This document shows, piece after piece, positions 30,427-39,959 of a stretch of 64,000 nt of DNA; position 1 is the stretch's first letter, and each line of letters begins with the position of its first letter. Source of the stretch: Neobacillus cucumis. GTDB taxonomy: Bacteria; Bacillota; Bacilli; Bacillales_B; DSM-18226. The stretch lies in contig NZ_JAMBOH010000005.1 of assembly GCF_023715505.1 (NCBI RefSeq), positions 275,689 through 339,688 of the forward strand, given 5' to 3'. A program made the translations under genes and the position numbers. The notes below the pieces were generated by a model. It had not been told where the DNA came from, made no database searches, and saw nothing but the letters and a program-made list of their open reading frames with translations.

Positions 30427-30430
30427 CAAA

Positions 30431-30462
30431 AAAAGAACTGTTCTTGATGTGAACAGCTCTTC
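30431..30462 (-). terminator. Intrinsic terminator after ykuV
   Basis: AGAaCTGTTC/GAACAGcTCT with a T-run on the minus strand. It touches the right end of the MITE-like element. Confidence 0.75.
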
Positions 30463-30471
30463 TCATAAAAT

Positions 30472-30927
30472 TTATTCTGTTTTTTCCATTTCATCCAGTA
30501 CCCGATTAACACGCTTTTCGAGCATTTTCATTCCGCTTCCGCCTGCTTGGAAATGACGAAGCTTGCCTTCACGGTCAAAAACATAGTACGCTGGAACGTA
30601 TTGATTCTCAAACGCCTCTGTTAGTTTATGTTCACTATCAACAATAATCGACTGGGTAATTCCATGCTCAGCAGCCACTTTTTTAATTTCCTCAAGATTC
30701 AAATCGTCTTCTGAACGAGGCATATGAACAGCGACTACATTTAATTTATCTTTATAATCTTCTCGGAATTGATTTACCTGAGGCATTGCCTCCTTACATA
30801 AATGGCAGCTAATAGACCAGAAATGAATTAACGTTGGTTTCTCACCGACTAGCTGGTCTTTCGTAACCTGGCTGTTTAACCATTCTGTTGCCCCAGTTAA
30901 TTCCGGCATTTCATCTCGTAACTTCAT
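30472..30927 (-). CDS. ykuV: Thiol-disulfide oxidoreductase YkuV
   Basis: A 151-residue cytosolic thioredoxin-fold protein with active site SCHLC (residues 40-44) in FWSISCHLCKEAMPQ and the cis-Pro segment YVPAYYVFD near 113. No signal peptide. Sequence is very close to B. subtilis YkuV, which reduces disulfides. It follows ykuU but a terminator lies between them. Confidence 0.92.
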   Translation of the reverse strand: MKLRDEMPELTGATEWLNSQVTKDQLVGEKPTLIHFWSISCHLCKEAMPQVNQFREDYKDKLNVVAVHMPRSEDDLNLEEIKKVAAEHGITQSIIVDSEHKLTEAFENQYVPAYYVFDREGKLRHFQAGGSGMKMLEKRVNRVLDEMEKTE

Positions 30928-30948
30928 GACTAACCCCCTCTGTTTAAA

Positions 30949-30976
30949 AAAGACCTAACGCATCAGGTTAGGTCTA
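30949..30976 (-). terminator. Intrinsic terminator between ykuU and ykuV
   Basis: AGACCTAAC/GTTAGGTCT, followed on the minus strand by TTTTTT. It should limit readthrough from ykuU. Confidence 0.85.
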
Positions 30977-30987
30977 CCCTTAATTAA

Positions 30988-31536
30988 TTAAACATTTAAT
31001 GTAGCTTGTCCAGGCTTCCAGTTGGCAGGACAAAGACCACCTGTTTGTAATGCTTGAAGGACACGTAATGTTTCATCTACATCGCGGCCGATGTTGTTGT
31101 GGTTCACAACTGAATATTTTAATTCACCTTCTGGATCGATGATGAATAGACCACGAAGGGCAACACCTTCTTCTTCAATTAACACACCATAATCACGTGC
31201 AACCACATGATTAGTATCAGCAGCTAATGAATAATTTAATTGGCCAAGACCATTATTTTTACGGTCTGTGTTAATCCATGCAAGATGTGTATGAATCGTG
31301 TCAGTAGAGGCACCTACCACAACTGCATCTAGATCGTCAAACTCTTCAAACCGGTCAGACATTGCAGTGATTTCAGTTGGACAAACAAAAGTAAAGTCCA
31401 TCGGATAGAAGAACAATACTGTCCATTTATCGTTTTTCATGTTTTCTTCAAGGCTGACTTTTCCAAATTCTTTGTTTGGTAATACAGCCTCCATTTCAAA
31501 GCGTGGTGCTTGTTTACCTACCATACGTTCTGGCAT
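30988..31536 (-). CDS. ykuU: 2-Cys peroxiredoxin YkuU
   Basis: A 182-residue peroxidase of the AhpC/Prx1 class. Peroxidatic Cys in YPMDFTFVCPTEI (Cys 52) and resolving Cys in GGLCPANW (about 170). It reduces peroxides using thiol donors; YkuV lies next to it and may serve as reductant (inference). SD AGGGATT before the ATG. Confidence 0.93.
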   Translation of the reverse strand: MPERMVGKQAPRFEMEAVLPNKEFGKVSLEENMKNDKWTVLFFYPMDFTFVCPTEITAMSDRFEEFDDLDAVVVGASTDTIHTHLAWINTDRKNNGLGQLNYSLAADTNHVVARDYGVLIEEEGVALRGLFIIDPEGELKYSVVNHNNIGRDVDETLRVLQALQTGGLCPANWKPGQATLNV

Positions 31537-31816
31537 TAGAATCCCTCCAAAAAAGATTATTTAAATGAGTTTTCGAATAGCAATTGATTGTTTCTAACCT
31601 TTATAATACTCATTTTCGGACATGCCTGCATTGGACCAATATTAAATTATAATTAAGTAAAATATATACTTACTATTAATTATAATCTAAAATTCCCTTT
31701 AGTCAGTTTTTCCTATTTTCACAAGAATAAACGACAATATGTATCATAATTCCTGATTAATTTTAATATAATTAACCATTCAAAACAAAGGAATATGACT
31801 TTACAGTCAGCCCCGA

Positions 31817-32935
31817 TTAATTGCCTTTAAAAGAAATATAGCTAGTTAAAACCCTTACAGCGACATCAATAGCATTTTCATTTGGATTAAGTTTAGCATG
31901 ATGAAGTCCAAACGGTGAATCTACGCCCAGCCAAAACATTAATCCAGGTATTTCTTTAAGCATATATCCAAAATCCTCACCCGTCATAGCCTCCCGACAT
32001 TCTACCACTGTTACATCTGTTTTATTTCTTATATAATCAATAAATTCCCTTGTAACAGATTCAGTATTGTAGACTTGATGATACATGGCTCCATAATCTA
32101 TTACAGTCTCACACTCATACCCTGTTTCAATCCCTTTAACAAGCGCTTCGATTCGATGCTTCACTTTTTTCATAGCTTCAGGTGATAATGTTCGGATGGT
32201 TCCCTCAAGTCTTGCCTTCTCGGCAATTATATTTTGTACAGTTCCACCTGTTATTTTTCCAATCGTTATCACGGCACTATCTAATGGATCAACATTTCTA
32301 GAAATAACCGTTTGCAGCTGGTTAACAAGAGAACAAGCAGCGATTACCATGTCATTGGTTTGATGCGGGTAGGCAGCGTGCCCGCCTTTTCCCTTTAGAT
32401 CTATAAACAATTCAGATGTATTAGCAAATAGTAAACCTTCTTTTAGAGCAATGGTTCCAACAGGATATTCTGGAGCAATATGAAGAGCAAATATTAAATC
32501 GGGCATCCATTCTTGCATTTCTTCCGATTTTAGCATTGGTTCTGCTCCCCCTGGGCCTTCTTCGGCCGGTTGAAACACAAACAGAAGATTATCATTAATA
32601 GGGTTTTGGATGAAGTAAGACAGAACTCCTAAAGCAATTGTCATATGGAAATCATGGCCGCAGGCATGCATCCTTGCTTCGTGTGAAGAGGAAAAGGCTA
32701 ATCCCGTTTCTTCGGTAATAGGCAGACCATCAATGTCTGTTCTATATCCAATTGTTTTTGAAGGATTTAGTCCATGAACCTTTATTAGTAATCCCGTTTT
32801 CCACTTTTTTATAGAAATTCGTTCTTGTGGGAATGAATCTATAATTGATAATAGATAGTTTTGAGTTTTAAATTCTTGAAAACCAAGTTCCGGAATTTGA
32901 TGTAGATCCCTGCGTATTTCGATTAACGATTTCAT
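31817..32935 (-). CDS. dapL: N-acetyldiaminopimelate deacetylase
   Basis: A 372-residue M20D metallopeptidase-fold enzyme (YkuR in B. subtilis, 374 residues) that removes acetate from N-acetyl-LL-diaminopimelate in the lysine/peptidoglycan pathway. Visible: [14 protein letters not shown] at the N-terminus, MHACGHDFH near 95, [16 protein letters not shown] near 125 and [11 protein letters not shown] near 335. The ATG at 32935 has AAGGGTGA about 8 nt upstream. The frame extends 24 codons upstream through the terminator hairpin, without an SD. It follows dapH. Confidence 0.93.
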   Translation of the reverse strand: MKSLIEIRRDLHQIPELGFQEFKTQNYLLSIIDSFPQERISIKKWKTGLLIKVHGLNPSKTIGYRTDIDGLPITEETGLAFSSSHEARMHACGHDFHMTIALGVLSYFIQNPINDNLLFVFQPAEEGPGGAEPMLKSEEMQEWMPDLIFALHIAPEYPVGTIALKEGLLFANTSELFIDLKGKGGHAAYPHQTNDMVIAACSLVNQLQTVISRNVDPLDSAVITIGKITGGTVQNIIAEKARLEGTIRTLSPEAMKKVKHRIEALVKGIETGYECETVIDYGAMYHQVYNTESVTREFIDYIRNKTDVTVVECREAMTGEDFGYMLKEIPGLMFWLGVDSPFGLHHAKLNPNENAIDVAVRVLTSYISFKGN

Positions 32936-32965
32936 GTAGATATCACCCTTTCTATCCCTATAAAA

Positions 32966-32991
32966 GAAGCGTGGATTAAGGTCCACGCTTT
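32966..32991 (-). terminator. Hairpin between dapH and dapL
   Basis: Perfect AAGCGTGGA/TCCACGCTT with CTTTTAT after it on the minus strand. It may attenuate rather than block readthrough, since the two genes act in consecutive steps of one pathway. Confidence 0.7.
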
Positions 32992-33023
32992 CACAATCAA
33001 AAACCATTCATATGCTGATCCGA

Positions 33024-33725
33024 CTATAATTGACGAAGCTCTTGCATGATTTCTGTTTTTGATTTTGTTTTTTCATCAATATCTTTAATTTTCTTTGCGG
33101 GTGTACCTGCAACAACTGTATAGGGCGGAACATCCTTCGTTACAACTGCTCCTGCAGCAACAACAGAGCCCTTCCCAACTTTTACACCCTCTAGCACGAC
33201 TGCATTAGCACCAATTAGAACATCATCTTCAATGATAACAGGTTGTGCGGAAGGCGGCTCAATTACTCCAGCTAATACCGTTCCTGCTCCAATATGACAG
33301 TTCTTACCGACAGTTGCTCTTCCGCCAAGGACTACCCCCATATCAATCATTGTTTTTTCGCCGATAACTGCACCAATATTGATGACCGCTCCCATCATAA
33401 TAACAGCATTATCGCCAATTTCTACCTGATCACGAATAGTGACACCTGGCTCGATTCTCGCATTAATGTGCTTTGTGTCTAACAATGGGATGGCTGAATT
33501 TCGTCGGTCATTTTCCACCACGAAATCCTCAATTTTACCTTTGTTAGCTTCTAATGCTGTATTAATTTCAGCCCATTCACCAAAAACAACGCCTGTATTT
33601 CCATTAATAAACGCTTTTGCGTCGTTTCCAAAATCAATACCTTCTAAGTCACCCTTTAAATATACCTTAACTGGTGTAGATTTTTTACTATTAGCAATAA
33701 AAGCAATAATTTCATGTGCATCCAT
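33024..33725 (-). CDS. dapH: Tetrahydrodipicolinate N-acetyltransferase
   Basis: A 233-residue left-handed beta-helix acyltransferase (YkuQ/DapH) that acetylates tetrahydrodipicolinate, giving the acetyl branch of diaminopimelate synthesis. Many hexapeptide repeats from residue 85 ([55 protein letters not shown]). The start at 33725 ([10 protein letters not shown]) matches the B. subtilis N-terminus; GGGGGC lies about 11 nt before, and an in-frame GTG three codons upstream is the alternative. Confidence 0.94.
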   Translation of the reverse strand: MDAHEIIAFIANSKKSTPVKVYLKGDLEGIDFGNDAKAFINGNTGVVFGEWAEINTALEANKGKIEDFVVENDRRNSAIPLLDTKHINARIEPGVTIRDQVEIGDNAVIMMGAVINIGAVIGEKTMIDMGVVLGGRATVGKNCHIGAGTVLAGVIEPPSAQPVIIEDDVLIGANAVVLEGVKVGKGSVVAAGAVVTKDVPPYTVVAGTPAKKIKDIDEKTKSKTEIMQELRQL

Positions 33726-33802
33726 TTTTCTCACTTGCCCCCTAATCATGTACTAAAAAATACTTTAACAAACAAAAGAACTGAAAACAAGAAAAAACAA
33801 CC

Positions 33803-34696
33803 TTATTCTTCAGAAGATTCGGCGATATATTCTTTAATCAGTTCCATAAACGCGTGAACTTGTTTTAGTTGAAATGCAGACTCATATCCTAATAACCAGG
33901 TATCTCGTTTAAGCGGTAAATTATTTTCATCAACTAAAGGTATTTTAAAAATATCCCGGTCTGCTTTCCTAAGTGTAATAGATGGCAATATGGCATAACC
34001 AATGCCATTGAAGGCCATCTGTTTGCATGTTTCGATTTGATCCACTACTACAGTTCTTTTTGGAGACGTTTTATAATTTCGCATCCACCAATCTTGGATT
34101 TCTTGATAATAGTTAGAATCGCTTTTAAATTGGATAAATGGACGATCAGTCTTTAAAACTTGCTCCGGTTTGGTAATTTCCCGGTCGACAAGATAGAGCG
34201 GGTCATTAAAAAGGTGTACCTTTACCCCTTTCCAATCCGGAGTCCCCCGGATAATCCCAATATGTACCTGATCATCATACAAACATTTTAAAATGTCACT
34301 GCTCCAGCCTGTTACTAAGGAGATTTTCACTTGTGGATATTTATCAATGAATTTCTTTAAAACCTCTGGAAGCCAATTCTGGCCTACGATTGATGCAACG
34401 GCAATTTTTAATGTACCGGAAACACCTTCATGAAGAGAATCGATCGTTTCACGGACCTTCTCCTGTTTTGTTAAAATTTCGTTGACAAAGTCAATTACAT
34501 GCTCACCAGCAGGCGTTAGGGATAACCCCTTTTGTGAACGAATAAAAAGCTTGGTTCCCCATTCCTTTTCAATGGTTTGTAAACGTTGTGAAAGAGCAGG
34601 CTGTGAGACAAACAGCCGCTCTGAAGCCTTTCTCATATTCATTTCCTGTGCTAAAACTGATAATAACTGAAATTCTGATATGGAGGACAAAGTCAA
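33803..34696 (-). CDS. ccpC: LysR-type regulator CcpC
   Basis: A 297-residue LysR-family regulator with N-terminal winged helix-turn-helix (NMRKASERLFVSQPALSQRL at about 20-39) and a periplasmic-binding-type effector domain. The N-terminal half is close to B. subtilis CcpC (YkuM), which represses citB and citZ and senses citrate. It lies beside dapH and near cbpB as in B. subtilis, which supports the assignment. Confidence 0.85.
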   Translation of the reverse strand: MTLSSISEFQLLSVLAQEMNMRKASERLFVSQPALSQRLQTIEKEWGTKLFIRSQKGLSLTPAGEHVIDFVNEILTKQEKVRETIDSLHEGVSGTLKIAVASIVGQNWLPEVLKKFIDKYPQVKISLVTGWSSDILKCLYDDQVHIGIIRGTPDWKGVKVHLFNDPLYLVDREITKPEQVLKTDRPFIQFKSDSNYYQEIQDWWMRNYKTSPKRTVVVDQIETCKQMAFNGIGYAILPSITLRKADRDIFKIPLVDENNLPLKRDTWLLGYESAFQLKQVHAFMELIKEYIAESSEE

Positions 34697-34745
34697 AACC
34701 TCTTTACTATTTTTGTTGAATTACTTAATTTGTGAATGTGAAAGA

Positions 34746-36248
34746 CTATGATTCCATTTTCTTTTTAGGAATAAATAATATTAGCAGCATACTGATTACG
34801 GCAAATGTCAATACAACATAATAAACAGAGTGTAAGGAGAAGGTCAGCCCTTCCTGCAAAATCCTTTTCACAGAGACAGTCAATTGATTTCGTTCAGCTA
34901 CCTTTAAAAGCTTATTGGCATCATCAACGGTTAAAGACTTGTTATTCTCAGTAAAGAAATGAGCCATACGGTTATTCAGGATACCACCTAGTAATGCTGC
35001 ACCAATGGTATTTCCTAAATTCCGCATAAACATATTGGCCGCAGTTGCAATTCCTCTTTGCTGCCATTCTACGGTACTTTGAATGGAAACAATAAAGGCG
35101 GTGGAAGTAAAGCCCATTCCGGCACCTACAAGGAAAGAGCCGGCAGCAGCCCAAACGGGTCCTGCCGAAGACGACATAGTTACAAAGACTACACTGCCCA
35201 CTACTAAAAAGGCGCCCCCAATAATGGAAGTCTTTCGATAACCCATGCTAATTAACATCTTCCCAGAGAGGGTGGAGGCAATCGGCCAGCCGATTGACAT
35301 AGTTGTTAAGGTAAACCCAGCCACAATCGGTGTTTGTTCCATCACACCTTGAACAAAGGTTGGTAAAAAACTTGATATCCCAATTAAAATAATACCTGAT
35401 GTCAGGGATGTCATATTTGCAACAAAAATCGATCGTTCCTTCCAGATAGAAAACGGCATAACCGGTTCAGTTGCTCTACCTTCTTGAAATACAAAAGCTA
35501 TTAACGCTAAGGCAGTTATGCTCATCAGCCCCATCAATTGCCATGACCCCCATGACCAGCGGCTCCCGCCTTCAATAAGAATAAACATAAGTGATGAGAT
35601 AGTGATTGTTAAAAGAAACGCACCTAAATAATCTATCTCGTGCCTTTTCTTTACAACATCTTCATGCAAGAATAACCAGAGTCCAACCAATGATAGGAGT
35701 CCAAGAGGAATATTAATCCAAAATACATAATGCCAGCTGACATATTGAACAAGTAAGCCGCCGACAGCGGGCCCCGTAATGGCTGAGATCCCCCATACGC
35801 TAGAGAGATAACCCTGAATTTTGGCCCGTTCCTCAGTAGTATAAATGTCCCCTACAATCGTTGTCGCTATTGGCGTAACAGCCCCAGCACCAAAACCCTG
35901 AATCAACCGAAAAATAATCAGGGTTTTCATGGAACCAGCAAGCCCACAAAGAATAGATCCAATTAAAAAAATTATTATTCCTATGGATAGAATAGGTTTT
36001 CGACCAAATAAATCAGATAGTTTTCCATAAATGAGGACCGTAACTGAGTTCATTAAAAGGTATGCGGAGAAGACCCAGCTATAAAGGGTAAAACCACCCA
36101 AATCCGCAACAATTGCCGGCATTGCTGTCGAAACAATTGTTGCTTCAATTGCCCCCATAAACATGGCGAGCATTACCGAAGCAAGTACTAGTGACTTTTT
36201 AGTCTGCTTTTTTTTCTGAGTTCCAAACGCTTCAATATCAATACTCAT
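34746..36248 (-). CDS. DHA2 family (EmrB/QacA type) 14-TM drug exporter
   Basis: A 500-residue major facilitator with about fourteen hydrophobic segments, motif A KLSDLFGRKPIL near residue 77, and motif C GPAVGGLLVQYVSWHYVFWIN near 158-178, the proton/drug antiporter hallmark. The C-terminal loop before the last helices is hydrophilic. Substrate unknown. The gene sits between ccpC and cbpB where B. subtilis has none, so it is probably an insertion. No dedicated repressor is next to it. Confidence 0.88.
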   Translation of the reverse strand: MSIDIEAFGTQKKKQTKKSLVLASVMLAMFMGAIEATIVSTAMPAIVADLGGFTLYSWVFSAYLLMNSVTVLIYGKLSDLFGRKPILSIGIIIFLIGSILCGLAGSMKTLIIFRLIQGFGAGAVTPIATTIVGDIYTTEERAKIQGYLSSVWGISAITGPAVGGLLVQYVSWHYVFWINIPLGLLSLVGLWLFLHEDVVKKRHEIDYLGAFLLTITISSLMFILIEGGSRWSWGSWQLMGLMSITALALIAFVFQEGRATEPVMPFSIWKERSIFVANMTSLTSGIILIGISSFLPTFVQGVMEQTPIVAGFTLTTMSIGWPIASTLSGKMLISMGYRKTSIIGGAFLVVGSVVFVTMSSSAGPVWAAAGSFLVGAGMGFTSTAFIVSIQSTVEWQQRGIATAANMFMRNLGNTIGAALLGGILNNRMAHFFTENNKSLTVDDANKLLKVAERNQLTVSVKRILQEGLTFSLHSVYYVVLTFAVISMLLILFIPKKKMES

Positions 36249-36305
36249 TGCACACCTCTCATCCTAAAAAAATAGAGCCCCCAAATGGGAGCAGAAAACT
36301 ATTGG

Positions 36306-36749
36306 TTATTTCTTGAACCTCTTGACCACTTTATTTAATTGATTTAATACGGTACTTCTTGGTAGAATTCCTTCAAAAAAACCATCTTCATTTTCAACAC
36401 AAAGAAATGGATGATTGACTAATAAATCTAAACACTGACTAATAGATTCAGAAATTCCCACTCGAGGAATCGAGCTTTTCATTACCTCTTCTACCCGCTT
36501 ATTTTCAAGCTGCTCAAATTCTATTCGTTCAAGCCCTAAAATGGAATCCATGATAATAGGGGTACTAATGAGCCCATGCAGCTTGTAATGTGGATCTAGG
36601 ACGGGTATGGCAGTATATCCACTCTTCGTTAATACCAGTAAGGCATGCTCGAGGTTATTTCCAATTTGCACATGAGCAACTCGCTCGGAAGGTACCATTA
36701 ATTGTTTAATTGTTAATTCTAAAAATTCCCCGCTAGGAAGACTAATCAT
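36306..36749 (-). CDS. cbpB: c-di-AMP-binding CBS protein CbpB/DarB (YkuL)
   Basis: A 147-residue protein made of two CBS domains. Blocks EHALLVLTKSGYTAIPVLDP, HGLISTPIIMDSILGLERIE and FLCVENEDGFFEGILPR match B. subtilis YkuL, same length. In B. subtilis it binds c-di-AMP and, when free, activates Rel and pyruvate carboxylase. The ATG at 36749 (MISLPSG) was chosen because the upstream TTG lies inside the SD GAGGAG. Confidence 0.9.
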   Translation of the reverse strand: MISLPSGEFLELTIKQLMVPSERVAHVQIGNNLEHALLVLTKSGYTAIPVLDPHYKLHGLISTPIIMDSILGLERIEFEQLENKRVEEVMKSSIPRVGISESISQCLDLLVNHPFLCVENEDGFFEGILPRSTVLNQLNKVVKRFKK

Positions 36750-36842
36750 AAGTAGAATACTCCTCAATAAATGTTTTTCTACAGACTTATTTTATCACAG
36801 TTTCCAGGAGTCCGCGTTAATTTTAAAACCGTTTTCCATAGA

Positions 36843-36868
36843 AAAAAGGAACCGTGATAGGCTCCTAC
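36843..36868 (-). terminator. Terminator-like hairpin after ykuJ
   Basis: GGAGCC/GGTTCC stem (one G-T pair) followed by TTTTTTC on the minus strand. Confidence 0.65.
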
Positions 36869-37101
36869 TGAATTAAATCAAAGATTTCAATTGTAATCAT
36901 ATCAATGTTATCAAATTGGTATCTTTTTGGCTTTTCCTTCTCGTTATATATTTCCAATTCAAATGTTTCTGTTTTTGGATGAAAGGTAACTTGACATTTT
37001 CTTTCACCATTTACTTCAAAATAACGTTGTGCAGGTTCACCAGTTGTGGATTGTTCCTGAAGGTTTTTTAACCTTGTTAATATACCTTGTAGCTGTGACA
37101 T
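36865..37101 (-). CDS. ykuJ: YkuJ family protein
   Basis: A 78-residue alpha/beta protein, one residue shorter than B. subtilis YkuJ. TGEPAQRYFEVNGERKCQV and QFDNIDMITIEIFDLIQ are the family blocks. The B. subtilis structure is known, function unknown. SD AAAGGAGG about 8 nt before the ATG. Confidence 0.9.
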   Translation of the reverse strand: MSQLQGILTRLKNLQEQSTTGEPAQRYFEVNGERKCQVTFHPKTETFELEIYNEKEKPKRYQFDNIDMITIEIFDLIQ

Positions 37102-37289
37102 ACAATTATCCTCCTTTTAACACAAACAAACTGTCTACAGTTATGTTTTGCATTTGGCATCTTTCTATCCTTCTCGATTGATTTCAAAATTTGACAGTCA
37201 AATTTTTATGCCAATATTAACAGAATAAGATAATAGGCTCCATTTGTCCAAGTAAAAATGTAGAAATCGTGATTTTTTTAACAAAACAT

Positions 37290-37319
37290 GAAAAAAAGGC
37301 CTCTTTTAACAGGAGACCT
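37290..37319 (-). terminator. Terminator-like hairpin after the 37321 gene
   Basis: AGGTCTCCTgttaaaAGAGGCCT, followed by TTTTTTT on the minus strand. Confidence 0.65.
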
Positions 37320-37320
37320 A

Positions 37321-37563
37321 TCAATAAAATGTGATGGCAAAAAAAAGGATGATAAACAATAGTAAAGCAAAAAAGATTCCATAGGCTATGAAAATTGGAT
37401 TTCTTGTATAAATATTTTTTTGAACCGGTTTAGAGATCTGCTGATCATGACCTAAGTTCCCAGAGACTGCCTTATGCTGTCTGGCAACTGAAAATGAATA
37501 AAGGAGGGAAAATGCAAGCACTCCAATAATCACAATGGCTAAGATATCGACAAAAAGATTCAT
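37321..37563 (-). CDS. Two-TM membrane protein, unrecognised
   Basis: An 80-residue protein with transmembrane helices at about residues 4-22 and 57-78 and a hydrophilic Gln/His/Lys loop between. The ATG at 37563 has AGAAGGAG about 8 nt upstream, so the longer frame to 37611 is unlikely. It lies just after ykuI (same strand, 74 bp), perhaps cotranscribed. Function unknown. Confidence 0.65.
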   Translation of the reverse strand: MNLFVDILAIVIIGVLAFSLLYSFSVARQHKAVSGNLGHDQQISKPVQKNIYTRNPIFIAYGIFFALLLFIILFFAITFY

Positions 37564-37637
37564 AAACAAGACTCCTTCTAAATGGGTGTTATATTTAAAA
37601 TCCCACTCCATAAAACAATCTATACCATCTAGGGAAC

Positions 37638-38849
37638 TTACAATAATTGGTCATGTTCAAATAAATATCGATAGGAAATATCAATAAATAGATAATCGTG
37701 TTCATTCATTGGGAAAGAAAATGTACGAATCGTTTCGCCTGTCTCAATATCACCATACAAATCGGATAATCTTCCTTTTTGCTCATGCCGCATCTTGATA
37801 ATATTTTCCAAAAAATACGGCCTCCAGCTCCAATTTTTATTTAAGTATACAGATTGGGTCGTCCAGCCATTTTCCCCTTTAAAAATATTAGCTGATTTTT
37901 GAAATCCATCCTCATCACATACATACATCCGAAAAGCTATATCATCCATTTCCTTAATTAACGCTTGAAATAACGCTTCATAACTCGCCTTTTTATTTTT
38001 GTTCACAATATCCTGAACCATTGTTTGAAAATACTCCGCCGTGGTATAGACAGCTTCTAATTTTCGCTTCTCATAAGCAATGAAATCATGAAATTTCTCC
38101 TTTAATCGATATTTGAGGAGATCACGATTAATAAAATCCTCTGTGGGAGGATGTAAGTAAAAACCTTGATAATAATGTCCGCCATTTTTCCATGCAAACT
38201 GAAGCTGATAACTCATTTCAATATTCTCAAAAAGAAGAGTGGCCCCTATTTTCCTTGCCAAGAGTGATAGGGAGAACAAGACATCAGTAAAATTCACACC
38301 GATAGCTGTTGATTTTAAAGCTTGAAGATTTATTTTTAAAATATCAGGCTCAAGCTGTCCAATCCGCTCAAAGTAGTGACTTTCGTCGCCAATACTTGCC
38401 ATCGCAATCTTCAGACCATACGTTCGATAATAATGGAGGAGATGATCGAATTGATCTAAATCCCCTTGATAATTTCGGTCGGAAATCTCCAAAATTATCC
38501 GTTTTAAACTCAATCCCTTTTTTTCAAACTCTAAAAGTTCTTGTAAAAACGGTTCCCCATGTCTGTACATTAATAACTCTGCATTTCGGTTTAGAAAGAT
38601 TAGGACATCCTCGTCAAGATTCAACACCTTTTCGAGTGCCTTTTTAACGACTATTAGGTCCACTTCATATTTATATTCATCCGGAATTTGATCATCATGA
38701 AAAAATGCTCCCAGGCTGATGACATTTCCATTTGCTTGATATCGTCCCAATACTTCGTAAGCTATAACGCTTTGCTCATCCGCATTAAATATCGGTTGAA
38801 AATAAGGAAAGACATTTTCAAGATCCGATAATATTTCCAATGCATCCAT
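37638..38849 (-). CDS. ykuI: EAL-domain protein YkuI (c-di-GMP binding)
   Basis: A 403-residue cytosolic protein: EAL domain (about residues 5-240) and a C-terminal PAS-like YkuI_C domain. The signature is EVLGRY rather than EALIR, and the usual DDFGTG loop is replaced by ASIGDESHY; LKINLQ and the Glu of FENIEM are kept. Loss of the metal-binding Asp pair suggests a c-di-GMP receptor with little hydrolysis, in line with reports of no activity for B. subtilis YkuI. SD GGAGGAAA before the ATG. Confidence 0.9.
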   Translation of the reverse strand: MDALEILSDLENVFPYFQPIFNADEQSVIAYEVLGRYQANGNVISLGAFFHDDQIPDEYKYEVDLIVVKKALEKVLNLDEDVLIFLNRNAELLMYRHGEPFLQELLEFEKKGLSLKRIILEISDRNYQGDLDQFDHLLHYYRTYGLKIAMASIGDESHYFERIGQLEPDILKINLQALKSTAIGVNFTDVLFSLSLLARKIGATLLFENIEMSYQLQFAWKNGGHYYQGFYLHPPTEDFINRDLLKYRLKEKFHDFIAYEKRKLEAVYTTAEYFQTMVQDIVNKNKKASYEALFQALIKEMDDIAFRMYVCDEDGFQKSANIFKGENGWTTQSVYLNKNWSWRPYFLENIIKMRHEQKGRLSDLYGDIETGETIRTFSFPMNEHDYLFIDISYRYLFEHDQLL

Positions 38850-38988
38850 CCGATTTCCTCCATATAATTTTTCTCATTATACGATACGCTTCATTTCTGC
38901 TTCTCGTTCTTTTCCAACAGGATACCATTATAGCATCGTTGATACAATCATAACCTATATTCAAGGCTTCCATAAAGGAGGTAGTTTT

Positions 38989-39831
38989 GTGAAAAGCCTA
39001 TGTTTATTAGCAGCTTTACTAACAATGTTTGGCTGCAGCCACTCGAATACGATTTCAAAGCAGCAAGTTTTAGAGAAGGCAAGTTCTTCCAACATGACTA
39101 GTAATAGTAACTTGGAAACATCACGTGATAAGATAGATAGTAAATCTTACTCCATAAATGATATAAAGGAGCAGGTAACCAATGTTGAAGGTCAGCAAAA
39201 AGCTGATCATTCCGTTAGTACCACTCCAAGAAAGCAGTCTACATTACTAAATGTCGTGTTAATTAAACAAAATCCAGAATTAAGATATGGCTGTGAAGTG
39301 ACCAGTTTGGCAATGGTCTTAAATTATGCTGGAGTTAAAACAGATAAAATGGATTTGTACCGAAGAATTCAGAAGGATCCAGACCCACTTATTAAGTCGG
39401 CAAGTGGAAATATTATACGCTGGGGTAACCCTGCCGATGGATTTGTCGGTGACATGACAGGTAGACAGGCAGGCTATGCGGTATTTGATAAACCTATGGT
39501 TGCCTTAATCAATCAAAAACTTCCGGGGAGAGCGGTAAATTTAACAAATCTGCCTTTTGACCTGGTATTAGCGCATGTTTCGTCAGGCTATCCAGTGGTG
39601 GTTTGGACAACCGGAGATTACCGCCTTCCAGATCGTTGGGAAAGCTGGTATCATGGAAAGCAATTCATCAAGACACCGCTTGATTTGCATGCAGTGGTCT
39701 TAGTAGGATATGATCCAAATTATGTATTTTTGAATGACCCTTTGTCAGGACGAAAACAAGTACGGGTTAATAAAGAACAATTTATTAGATCATGGAAAGC
39801 TTTGCAATCACGTGCGGTTAGTTATAAGTAG
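38989..39831 (+). CDS. C39-like peptidase family lipoprotein
   Basis: A 280-residue lipoprotein from a GTG start with SD AAAGGAGG. Lipobox MFGC (Cys 16), Ser/Asn-rich linker to about 85, then a papain-like Peptidase_C39_2 domain: YGCEVTSLAMVLNYAG (Cys near 102), LHAVVLVGYD (His near 237) and FLNDPLSG (Asn/Asp). These form a plausible Cys-His-Asp triad. Such extracellular proteins occur near transport or wall genes in bacilli; substrate unknown. It is a lone unit with a terminator. Confidence 0.8.
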   Translation: MKSLCLLAALLTMFGCSHSNTISKQQVLEKASSSNMTSNSNLETSRDKIDSKSYSINDIKEQVTNVEGQQKADHSVSTTPRKQSTLLNVVLIKQNPELRYGCEVTSLAMVLNYAGVKTDKMDLYRRIQKDPDPLIKSASGNIIRWGNPADGFVGDMTGRQAGYAVFDKPMVALINQKLPGRAVNLTNLPFDLVLAHVSSGYPVVVWTTGDYRLPDRWESWYHGKQFIKTPLDLHAVVLVGYDPNYVFLNDPLSGRKQVRVNKEQFIRSWKALQSRAVSYK

Positions 39832-39832
39832 T

Positions 39833-39862
39833 AAGCAGTCTTTTTTGACTGCTTTTTTAGCA
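39833..39862 (+). terminator. Intrinsic terminator after the C39-like gene
   Basis: AAGCAGTC/GACTGCTT with a six-T loop and a following T-run. Confidence 0.85.
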
Positions 39863-39959
39863 TTTTTTCACTTTTTTTGAATAAACACATACAAATAACC
39901 TTTTTATTGTAATAAAGATAACTATTGAGGCTAGTATAAAAGGCAGGATGGTTGAAATT

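Noticed and set aside
32936..33007. 24-codon N-terminal extension of DapL
   Set aside because: It passes through the dapH-dapL hairpin and lacks an SD; the ATG at 32935 gives the family length.
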